Source of the DNA: Tribonema minus
Lineage: Eukaryota > Sar > Xanthophyceae > Tribonematales > Tribonemataceae
Direction of reading: 5' to 3'
Length of the DNA stretch: 64,000 bases
NCBI GenBank assembly: GCA_017506865.1
Contig: JAFCMP010000170.1
Coordinates: 1-64,000, forward strand
Part shown: piece after piece, positions 1-11,600 of the stretch
How the letters are laid out: each line of letters opens with the position of its first letter
How positions within the stretch are numbered: the first letter of the stretch is position 1
Made by a program: the position numbers and the translations under genes
The notes under the pieces: model-generated
Seen by the model: the letters and a program-made list of their open reading frames with translations, nothing else
Told to the model about the DNA's origin: nothing
The model's database searches: none

Positions 1-526
1 TGCGCGTAACTGCTGTCGATACCTTAGCCAGGCCGCGCAGCAGCTCGTGCACCTGCAGGTTAGAATAAGGGGGTAGATTTGGGGTTAGGATTTGCCGCCT
101 GGTTGGTAGGTGCCACCTGCGGGTTAAGGTTTAGGGTGAGTAGTTGCGCGTCACCGCCGTCGATACCTTGGCCAGGCCGCGCAGCAGCTCGTGCACCTGC
201 GGGTCAGGGTTAGGGGTAGAGTTGAGGTTAGGGTTAGTAATTGCCACCTGTTAGGGTAAGGGGTAAAGTAAAGGTTAGGGATAAGGGGTAGTGTAAGGGG
301 TAGATATAGGGCAAGTAGTTGCAGGTCACGGTCGGGGTAGATTATAGATTAGGGTTAGGGTGAGTACTTGCGCGTCACTGCCGTCGAGACCTTGGCCAGG
401 CCGCGCAGCAGCTCGTGCACCTGCAGGTTAGGGTTAGGGGTAGAGTTACGGTTGAAGTTAGGGTTCAAGTTAGGGATTGCGCGTCACCGCCATGGAGACT
501 GATGCCAGGAGCAGCAGCTCGTGTAC
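1..526 (-). repeat. Three and a half copies of the TPS terminal exon
   Basis: Copies at 355-420, 131-196 and up to 52 (cut by the window edge) each encode VHELLRGLAKVSTAVTR after a CAG acceptor; the first two end KYSP-stop and NYSP-stop. A damaged copy ends at 526. Spacers hold TTAGGG-like tracts. Any of the three could serve as last exon. Confidence 0.8.
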
Positions 527-3500
527 CTGCACGCGACAACATGGTGAACGCGTGACAGTGAGTTGAAGTCAGGGTTAGGGACAAGGGCAAGCATCCTGCT
601 GCGTACATGCAAGGCATGCCTTCGGGGAGCTTCGACAGCACTATTTAACATCAATTGATGGGGTGCAGCCATTGTGTCAGCGCATGCACATGCGGAGCCC
701 TACACAGTACATCTTAGGCAGAAACGCATTGTGTTGGCATATGAGGACGAAACGTCACACATTGAAGGGCTTCGACTCTCTGCACAGTGGCTATCTGCAC
801 AGTGGCTACCAAGTGCACATGACCGAGGTTGTGTGCTGCCACTTGACTCCTAGTCGATGGCATGCAGAGTGGGGAGGCGGGAACAGGGCTGTGTTGAAGT
901 TTACAAGTGAGAAGTGGACGCATCTCTATTGGTCGCACATGCAGATGCGCCTCACAATGCATGCTTTCAACATCAAGACGATGACTGGTTTGGCTACCAC
1001 GCACACATGGCGCGGTTACCTGACAACGTACTTCAAATATGAGTTCCAACTTCAGCATCTGCGCTTTCTTTAGGCCACGACGCACGCACGACTGCAGAAC
1101 AGTGAGCGCTTGTCGCCTGCCTCTTCATGGGCTGACTTCAACTTCGACATCAGTGCCTTCATTGGTACCTCGCACACGCACGACTGCAGAATAGTGAGCG
1201 CTTGTCGCTTGCCTCTTCAATGTCGTTAACGTACGTCGCTGCATGACTGAAGTTGGGCGCTCTTACCTGACAACGTACGTCAAGTTTGACTCCCAACTTT
1301 AACATCAGTGCTTTGGGCAACGACACACACACGCCTGCAGGACAGTGAGCGCTGTCGCCTGCCTCCTCATAGGCTGACTTCACCTTCAACATCAGTGCTT
1401 TCTTTGGCTAACAAGCATGCACGACTGCAGATCTGTTCGCGCTTGTCGCTTGCCTCTTCGATGTCGTTGACGTAGGACGTCGCCTCCGTGGGCTTCTTGC
1501 CGACGGTGCACGTGTAGCAGTGCAGCGAGGACGTGGTCGGCTCCATCTGCGCCTGCGGTTCACAGAGTTCCATGTTGAAGTGAGAGCATGTTCGAGAGGT
1601 GCGAGGAAGGCCATGGCAGGCAGCCCGCAGGCACCACTGCAGCGCAGCAGGTGGCGGTTGGTAACAAAACAGGAAAAAGACACTGCATTCAGGGGCCCTG
1701 ATGATGCCAGACACTCGTTGAACAGCCGGGCACAAGGGGGGGGGGGGGGGCAGGAGGAGGGGAGCCTGGGCTGGTCCAGGTTGGTAGGCCCCTGAAGAGA
1801 GCTGCGGGCGATTCCATCGTGGTTTGATGCTGTAGCCAGCGGCGTGCACCAATGTCTGTTGCACTGCAAACGCGAGCTCGGACGTTCATCTTCACAAATC
1901 TGCCATTGTGCGAAAAGGGCTGGTTGGATCGAAGTGTGGACAAACAGTGCACGGAGTGTGATGGCCATATGGAAGCCAGCAGCAGCAGTCCTCACAAACA
2001 ACATGCGCGTTGGACTGCTCCATGCTCATGAACATGCCCCCATGTTAGGGCTATCGGCAGCGTCCGCGGTGGTGGCAGCACGCTGAGCACGCAGATTTCA
2101 CTGCTCCATGCTGATGAACAGGCCCTCATCTCAGGGTTAGGAGCACGCAGCAGTGGCGGTGTCAGCGGCCGGCGCTGCTGCAGGCTCGTGAATCTACCTA
2201 ATACCAGGGTAGGGTCAAGTGACAGCATCAGCAGCGGTAGTGGCGGCACGCTGATCACGCACCCTAAAGTGCTTTTTGTGCTTGTGAACCTGACCTCACA
2301 TTCAAAGTCAGCATTAGGTAAAGTGGCAGTGGCAGCATCCGCGACAGCAGTGGCCTCCCATCAGGACAAACACACCTTGCACTGCTCGATGCTGGTGAAC
2401 TTGACCTCATATTATGGAGTGTTGGCATCAGGGTCAAGTGGCAGCGTCTGCAACTGCCGCTGCAGCAGCTAGGGTCAGGGCCGAGTGGTCCCCCAACAGG
2501 ACAAGCACACCTTGCTGCTGGATGCTGGTGAACATGACCCCATCTTGAGGGTTAGCATCAGGGCCAACGCACCTTGAACTGCTCGTTTCGGTATTATCGT
2601 TAAGGTCCAGTGACGACAGCAGCAACACGGCAGCAGTCAGGGTAACGCAACTTGAATTGCTCGGCACTGGTGAACAAAACCTCACCTTAGCGTTAAGGTT
2701 AGGGTAAAGAAGCAGCGTCTGCATCTGCCGCTGCAGCAGCTAGGGTCAAGCGGTAGCAACAGCATCCACGGCCGCAGTCAGGACAAACGCACTCTGAATT
2801 GCTCGATGCTGGTGAACGTGAACTCATTCTTAAAAGAGTTGGCATTAGCGCCAAGTGTTCCCCATCAGGAAATGCACCTACATAGAACTGCTCGCTTAAG
2901 AGCTAGCATTAAGAGCATCAAGGTCAAGTGACAGCAGCAGCAATATGCATGGCAGCAGTCAGGACGAACGCACCTTGAACTGGCTCGATGCTCACGAACA
3001 TGTCCTCATCTTAGTGTCAGCGTGAGAGTCAGTGTTAGCATGAGGGTCAAGTGGCAGCAGCAGCGGCATTTGCGGTAACGGTCACAAAAGCGCACCTTGA
3101 ATTGCTCGATGCTGGTGAACATGACCTCATCCGAGGCCTCGTCGCCGAGCGCGAGGACAAAGTCGGGCGCCGTGCCCTGCGCGATCATGCGCTCGATCAT
3201 CGCGTCCACAAACGCGCCCTGCCGTTGAGGGGACGCAGTTAAGGGGGGGGGGGGGGGGGGGGGGTATGTATAGGTTGAAGAGGGGGTTAGAAACGCGGCA
3301 CTCGTGCTCGTGGACTCATCAGAAGATCGACGTGGGATGGGCGTCAGTTTTGCAGGCACCCAGGGAGGTTGCATGTCTGGCTTGTCCCTGTAGTCAAAGC
3401 ATACGAGATCCTGCACGTGAGCGCGGCTCGGTGGAAGCGGCCTTTGCATTATATTTCAAACACGGCCAGGTGCACTGTGAGTAGAGGCAACATTCGGGCA

Positions 3501-6500
3501 CTCGCTGTTTCTTCGTCGTGATGCGCGCGATCAGCGCATGCGCATAGCATGAGCAGCGGCCGCGCGTGCAGCTGCTTGCTGGTGCTTGCTGCGGTGTGGC
3601 AGCAGCGGCACATCCATGCGCTGTACAAGCATGCCCTTTTGACTGGCACAAACACGCACAGGGCAAGATGGTGCGTGATTGACACTTGCTGCACACAACG
3701 TGCTCCGTTGCCATGCAGCGGCAGTAGTGCCGACGGCACCACAAGCGCGGCCCCGCGCACAAGCCGCCAGCGACATCCAGAGCTGCCTCAGACTCCGTAC
3801 AAGGGCTTATGGCTAATGCGCAGTTGCTTGCGGCATGAGGGTGCGCGCGGCGCCGCGGCACTGTAAGCAGGCGCGAGCAGTTGCGGGGTCCTCGCTGCTT
3901 GCGCAGCAGCCTTTGTGCACACACCGCGCACGCGCGCTAGCCGGCCACGCTGCGCACGCGGCGGCACTGGTGATGACCCTAACGCGTCATGATGCAGTGG
4001 TGAAATTTTTGGGAGTGCAATGGGTAGGTAGGTATCGGGCCACGCTCCGCACGCGGCGGCACCTGCGATGACCCTACCGCATCATGACGCGTTGGTGAAT
4101 GCCATGGGTAGGTATTGGGTACTGCAAGAGTGCATACATACCTTGTTGACGCCCTGCGGTCGCACTTCGAGGTACCCGCCGCCGCTGCCGCCGCCGCCGC
4201 GCAGCACCTCGAGCGCGAAGGGCGTGAGGACGCTGATGAGGTGGTCCTCCAGCTCCTGCAGAATAAATGTGCAGGAAATAAGCTTCAACACGTGTTAGCA
4301 GATGGGGGGTAACAAAATGAATGTGCGTCAAGAAACAATGTTTGCAGACAGAGGTTGTCAGTGCTTCTGCCGCCGCCGCGCAGCACCTTGAGCGCAAAGG
4401 GCGCGACGACGCTGACGAGGTGGTCCTCCAGCTCCTGCAGAAAAGAATTGTGTGCAGGAACGCAAGTTCGACACATTTTTGCAGGTAGAGGTTCAATATC
4501 AACAAATGTGGAGAAACAGGACTTTTAATATGCCGGCAAGGAGCCTGTCGTCATCTGACGTCTAAGTACTGCAATAGCAAGATGTTACTTTGGAGCAGTC
4601 CATCCAGGGTACATGTGCAGTACAGAGCCGCTGAACTCACAAACCTTATTGGTGCGGTTTCACAAGGATATACGTGCTGTACCATCCTGCTGGGCTTGGA
4701 CAATGCTCACCAAGCTCGTGCTGCTAAAACAGGCACTCAGCCCGTTAAGTACAAAGCAGTTTTACGAGTACACACACACGTATGCAGGCGAGAACAAACG
4801 CAAATACGAGGCATGTGTGTGCACGCCTGTTCCCCATGTGGGTGCGCGCATGCGCGTGCGTATGCGAATACACATGTACTGCATGTCGGCCTGTATGCAA
4901 GAATGCACCATGTGTCTGTGCGTACGTGCACATCTGAATACTTCCGATGCGCGTGTATGCACGCATGTATCCAGTTTTAAGTGCATTCACATGCGCATGG
5001 ACTGAAACAACTTCAACAAGTACATGCTTCGCACTTGTACATGTATGTACGTATGCACGCATGCAGGCGTGCATGTAAGTTTCTGTGTGCATGCGCACCT
5101 TGCTCTGCAGGAAGCCGAACTCCGGGTCTGCGTCCCTGAACTGCCACAGCACAGCGCTGCCCTTCTCCTCAATGTACGTCCCGTGCGTGCGCTGTACGTA
5201 GATGTCCATGATGGTCTTGGTCAGCTCCTTCCAACTCTGGGCGTGACGTGTGCGTAGGTGTGTGGGTGGGTGGGTGGGGGGGGGGGGGCAGAGAGGAGAC
5301 AACGGACAGCCGTAAGAAATTGAATCGTAAACAGTGACTAGAGCTCGCCGCGTCTGAACGTCAATTACATCAGTTACTCATGTGCGTGGCGGCGCTTGAC
5401 TGATATGTTGACTTCGGCTCTGAGCGCGTATGTGCGCTTAAACTCAGTCGCATTGCGTCGAATCTGGCGAGGTGTGCACGCCAAGTAAGGGTACAGGTTA
5501 CGCATAGACGTTGAACGTGAGGGGTAAGCACCTGGTGTGCATCACGTAGCGCCGTCAGGCATGCACAACGCACAGACCAACCTTTCCTGTGCCCATTGCA
5601 TGTCTCCAACAGGATGTGGACAGTTAGTAGCTGGTCTTAATCGCGCACACACTGGCATCTCCGATGCCCATTGCAATTTCTCCCACAAGATGTGGACAGT
5701 TAGCAGGTGGTCTTGATCACGTGGCCCTGCCCCGCACGCACAATGCACAAACTGACACTGCCTGTATTCGTCAAGACATCTTCAACAAGACGTGGATACT
5801 TAAGACATGGATACTTCAACAGGACGTCAATACCTACGAACCTGGTCGTGCACTGCCACCAGCGTCTCCCAGTAGCCGCCCTGGGTGTGCTCGTGATTGT
5901 GGTCAAACCCCGAGGCGCCGTCCAGCAGCATGCAACGGTCCGGCTATGCCAGGAAAGGAGACGGCGCAGTGAGGCATGAGGAGTTTGTTCATTCATGAAC
6001 GGATAATGAGTGAACTGCTTGTACTTGATCGAACCCCGAGGCTCCGTCCAATAGCATGCAACGGTCCGGCTGTGCCAGGTCAGGATGAAATGCAGCGGGA
6101 TGTGAGGGGTTTGCTCATTCATGAGTGGGTGAATGAGTGAACTATTTGTGCTGGGTGAACCCCGAGGCACCGTCCAACAGCATGCAGCGGTAAACCTATG
6201 CCAGGACAGGAGCAATGCAGTGGGACATTGAGTGATTCATTCATGCATGGATAGATAAATGGATGAACGGTTTGAGCTCTGCCCAAAGGCAGCAGCGCCT
6301 TCCAACTGCATGCAACGGTCCGGCTGCGCAAAACCGCCCAAAAAATGCGGGTTGGGAAGGATTATATTCATCAATGAGCGATTGCGGCCAAACCCCGTGG
6401 CACTGTTCGGCGACTTGCAGTGATCCGGCTGCGCCAGGACCACGGTCGTAGATGAAAAGCGTTCGTTCGTGAATGAACTGACCGCTTTGGGCTGGTCCCA

Positions 6501-8604
6501 ATGTCATGAGCAGTAGAGGTCACTTCATGTACTGGGGTGCTGAGGCGCAGAAGCCAATCACCTGAGACGTGCGGCAAATTACTGCTGCAACTTTGACAAC
6601 TGCGTGAGGCGTATACGCAAGTTTCAAGTCAATTCAAAGTGATGTAGGGGGGGGGGGCTGGCGAACGTTGTCGCTGCTGCCACCGCTTTTATTTGGGGGG
6701 GCGACAAGCGACAAGCGCCCCTGCCCCCCCCCCCCCCCCCCCCCCCCTTACACAGTTGCACATGTTTGCATGAGCTGAGACAGGTGGTGGTGGTGGTGGG
6801 GGCAGACGCGGCGTGGCCCCATGTTCGCAGTCAACAAGGTGTTCATGCCCCGTTCAAGCGGCTCTGTTGCGCATCACGGTGGCAGGGCGAGAACCGCGCC
6901 CCTAGTGCTTCAAGCCAAGCCTGCAGTCCTGAACCCTAACCCTACACAAAGGGGGCATTTGAGCCCGATGCTTCGCGCCCAAATTCGATGCCACGAAAGG
7001 CGGCCTAAGTACAAGGATAAAAACTTGCCCTCTTGCCTAAAATTCTCTTCGAGTATGGCTACTTCCAGGCGAAGCGTGCAGCTCTAACCCTACAGCTAGG
7101 TCCTGCCGAGCGCTGACCTTAGGCCAGTGGAAGTACAGCCCGTGCTCCGCGGCGATGCCGAGGCCCTTGATGTCGCCCAGACCGGCGAGCACTGCCTCGC
7201 GCTCGCGGCCGCTGATTACAAACACCTGTCGCAACAGAACGGGGGAACGCGGCGCATTGAACAAACATCGAGGAGCCAAAGAGAGTGTGCAGTGCGAGCA
7301 CGCCGCTGATCACAAACACCTGTCGCAGCCGAAGGGAAAACCGGGCACATTGATTGATTGATTGAACATGGAGTGAAGAGCTGGACAGGAGCGCAAAGTG
7401 GGAGCAAACTCAGCGAGCGCAGAAGTGATCAGAAATACCAGTTGCTGCGAGAGCAGTGTGGCACGTTATCAATACAAAGAGTGAAGAGCTGGACTACTTG
7501 GAGTGCGTAGCGGGAGCAAACTCAGCGAGCGCAGAGGGCGCTACGCGACACCGTCGTGCGTGGGCCCTGGCAGCGTCCCGTGAGGAGCGCAAGCCGCTCC
7601 TTGATGTATTGTTTGGCTTGAAGTTGTTCAGAGGGAGTCCAACAACACACCCAGCAGCAACAAATGACGGCCCAGGAATTGCGAACGCGCGCGCACCGTG
7701 TTGCGCGGGTCTTGGCAGAGCCGCGTCAGCAGCGCCTTGAGCGCGGGCTGCAGCTGCGATCGGCAGCAGTACGCGCACATCATAGCCAACTCCAACTATA
7801 AATTGAAGTACTCCCGCATCACTCAAGCACCTCTGCATTACCCGACAGCACCACATTCAAGGGCTTCTGCATCACTCGACAGCACCACCTATGAAGGTGT
7901 TGATTTATCATTTTGTTATAATGGTCCACATGCAAGATGTGTACCGTGTTGCGCGGGTCCTGGCAGAGCCGCGTCAGCAGCGCCTTTAGCGCAGGCTGCG
8001 GCTGTGGCACCTCGACCAGCTTGGCGGCGACGGCGTAGTGCATGATGTCCTTCTGCTTCTCCTCCGGCAGGATCTGCGCAGCGCGGCAGCGAGCAGTGGT
8101 TTCGGGGTCAGGGCGTTGAGCAATCGCGGAATGAGTTCACGCACGGTCCAGAAGCCATACTTCGTACTTCTCTTTATGAATAGTAAGAAAGCGCCGCGCG
8201 CTGCATTCAGAAACAGAAGCAACCATCGCTCGTGCATGGAAGCGCACCGGCTGTGCCTTATGCTTGCCCTCTAGCACAACATGCGCAGCGGTGCCGCGAG
8301 CTGGGTGAGATCAAGGCCGAGTGCATCGTGTCCGGCAGGATCGGCGCCGCAGCGGCGGTCGGGGGGCACAGCACCGGGGGCGCAGCACCGAGCGACATGG
8401 TCAACGTGAGGGGCATGGTTCTGACGCGCGCATGTACAGTAGTGAGCGCACACTCGGACTCAGCCAGGCTCTTGAGAGAGAACCGCTGCAGCCTTAGAGG
8501 CAAACAGTTGCCAGTCATATAAAATGCGTCATCTCAGACTAACAGTTGCCAGCCTACAGTGTGCTTTGACTTCTCCTCCAGCTAGCTCTGCGCTCTGCGC
8601 CGAC

Positions 8605-8677
<73 letters not shown>

Positions 8678-11600
8678 GGAACAGAGCGCGGCATCACCCA
8701 TAAGGGCTTGCGTTTTGGAAGTTGCATGCTGCACCGCATACTTGTGGCTAATGGAATTGATGCGCTGCCCCGAAGGACTCATGAGAAACACTCGTGAGTC
8801 AGCGCCGCGCTGCATGGTCAGCAAGAAGCGGCAAAACCACATCGGGCGCGAGTGACATCTGCACAGCGGTGCCGGGAGGCGGCAGTGCCTGGAGAACGGT
8901 GAGCACTGGCGAGCGCTGGCAGCAGCGCTCCACCTTGTGTCTGAGACCGGACTTCACATGGCGGCTGCACAAGGGTGGCAGCACGTGGCTGAAATTGCGC
9001 ATGTGCACATGTAGTTGAAGTACTTCAAAGCTGTCGAGGCAGTTGGTACGCGGTCCTGCATCCTTCACGTTGTGCATCGGGGCCACAATGATGCATTGGA
9101 ATACAGTGTGCCGTACACCAGTGCTCGCACGCGAGGCACGCCGTAAGTACAGGGGATACTTTAGCACTTCACTTCAAAGTACAAGAGACACGATGACTCG
9201 CTGGAATGTGCGTTGTGACGTGTCGCACGCAATGCACGCCATCAGGGTCAGAGTGAGGGCGTAGGTAGGCAAAACTCTTTTATACGCGCGCGCACCGTGC
9301 CCCGTAGCGTGCTTCATTTAGGGTTAGGGGTAGGGTTAGGGATTGGGGGGTAGGTATGCATAGGCTCACCGTGCCGCCGTAGTCGAGGAAGATGATGCGG
9401 TGCTTCGCCGGCCGGTAGGTGCGCATGACCGCACTGTTGTCCAGCGGGCTGAGAGGGGGGGGAAAGGGGGGGGGGGGGGGGGGGCGCACAGAAGACAAGC
9501 GGTGAGCACGTGCAGGGCGGGGAAAGGGGGGGGGGGGGGGGAGCACGAAAGACAAGCAGTGAGCACGAGCGGGGGCAGGGGAGGAGGGGGGCGGGGAGGA
9601 GCACACAAGAGGTGAGCAGGTGCTGGTTCCTAGAGATATGGCTGAGTGATAACCTCAACCTCAAATTGAGGCGTGACTGTGCATTGTTGGCGCTCTGCAG
9701 CCACCGAGAAGCGCGCGGGAAGAAATATGAAGGGGTCAGGCTGAGGCACACCACCGGGAGCGACAGATAGAGCGAGAGACGAAAGCACTCGGCTCTGCTG
9801 TCAAGCCTTCTTCCAACGTGCATACGTGTCGACCGCCGTGAAGGTTACGACACGGCGATAACCTCAAGTTTGAAGGAAGGCCTGACCATGGATCGGCGTT
9901 CCGCAGCCGCTGAGAAGCGCGCGGTGAGAAATATCGTGGGGTTAGGCTAAGCCGCTGGGGCTTGCCGCATGCAGCGAGTGATGGATAGAGCACACCTGTG
10001 AATTAGGGTGAGGTTTAGGGTTAGGGTGGAGAGAGAGAGAGAGACAGAGAGCTCAGCCCTCAGCACTATCAAGTTTATCAAAACCTGAACTGCCGATGAC
10101 TTTGAAGTTCAGGCCGGCACCGACGAGCACTGGATCGCAGTCAGCAGTCTTGCCTGTGCAAACCCCGTTGTTACCTCCAGAAGGTGCTATGAATGTGATG
10201 CGCGTTTGTAAACTCGCCAAGGCGTGAAGGCACGGACCAGGAACCTGTGCCCATGTTGGTTCCCCTAAATGTCAGGCCGTGATCCACCAACACACGATCC
10301 CACCCGGCAGTCTTCCCTCCTCGAACTCTGAGGAATGTAACACTTTGAGAGATGTAACATTATCTGGACAAGATGCATGCCATGTCTGCGAGGCCTCAAG
10401 AACCACCTGAAGCCTGCGTCCATGCCAATGACCCTGAAGTTCAGGCCGAGATGACTAAACACACAATCCCACTCTGCCGTCTTCCCTCCACAAACCCTAA
10501 GAGCAGCTTGGAAAACCATATTGGTCATTACTAGAACGGGATGTTTGCCATATTGCGAGGCCTGAAATAGCGCACCTGAAGCCTGCGTCCATGCCAATGA
10601 CCCTGAAATTCAGGCCCAGTCCAACGGGACTCATGATGGACCTGTCGGCGCTCTTCTGTATGCTCTTGAGATCCTTGAGGACCTGCGGCAGGGCGGCAGT
10701 GACAAGCAGTGCTCAGCAATGGCGATAATATGCGCTCCGAAGACGACGCCTGTTCGCAAAGCTATTTCAGTATGTATATCGGTGGATCGGCGGGGGCGAG
10801 GGGGAGAATGGGGGGTGTATCGCCTACCGTGCATAGTCAAGCATTGCAATGCAGATCTGTCATACATGAACACTATGTTTGTTCACCACAGCATGCTTTA
10901 AGCAGTTGCCAGCAGTGTTATGCTACAGCCGGTTGCCGATTGGCCGATTTAATGTACTATCCACTGTGGGGGTGCAGCACAGCCGCCGGGACGGCGCACG
11001 TTCCTCTGAAAGGGGAACAGGCCTTCAAGAGTGTAAAGTTTTTGCGAAGAGTCTGGGATGGGCAGCAGCATGTGCATCGCTCCTTTCTTGGCGCCAACCA
11101 GCAAGACTACAGTAGGCACACAGCTGTAGCAGCGTACTAGCTGGTAGGCTATGTAGCAGAGAAAGCAAGGAAATGCCACGTCAGCTACCCAATGCGCAAC
11201 GCCTCGCGGCGCCGGAGCAGCAAATAGCGGAGCAACAGCAAGCCATCCAGACGCTGCAAGCCGCTAACGAGACCTTGCAGGCAAACAACGCCAAGGCTGC
11301 GACGAGGGAGAAGGTGGCGACTGTCGAGTGGCAATTGGCCGGCTATGTACGGTCGGCTCTTATCCGGGGTGGCGGGCCGCACAGATTTAGGTTCGCCGTA
11401 ACCAAGGAGAGCGAACGCGCGATGGTCATAGGCGACATCATGCAGGCAGCCAGGATAGACTTCGGCCTCACAAGTACACTGGTAGAGGCCATGTGGGTGA
11501 AAGGCGTCCTTACACCCGACATGTTCCTCACCAGCAGTATGGCTGAGAAATAGGGGGGGTAAGGCGAAACTGGCGTCACCACGTTCGCGAGGCTGCACGC

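Larger units (their letters stand above)
355..9448 (-). other. HAD trehalose-6-phosphate phosphatase domain (exons 19-27)
   Basis: The domain begins in exon 9448-9370 with AKHRIIFLDYGGT, HAD motif I. Motif II is VFVISGRERE (exon 7225-7118), followed by LGIAAEHGLYFHWP, then WKELTKTIMDIY, GSAVLW and DADPEFG (exon 5236-5099), LEVRPQGVNK (4255-4142) and motif IV as LGDEASDEVMF (3218-3096). The C-terminus is CTVGKKPTEATSYVNDIEE plus VHELLRGLAKVST, matching the family ending CTVGxKPSxAxYYLDDTxEVVxLLxxL. The nucleophile Asp is present, but the second Asp of DxD is Gly, and GDDxSD is GDEASD. Glycine-rich insertion (GGGGSGGG) precedes LEVRPQG. The order and spacing of all pieces support the exon model. 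Confidence 0.87.

Noticed and set aside
8554-8842. Open frames with long Cys or Leu runs (minus strand)
   Set aside because: They are translations of the intronic (CAG)23 microsatellite, with no conserved sequence either side.
9313-9345. A telomere or chromosome end
   Set aside because: TTAGGG tracts are short, scattered in both orientations and lie in introns throughout the window.
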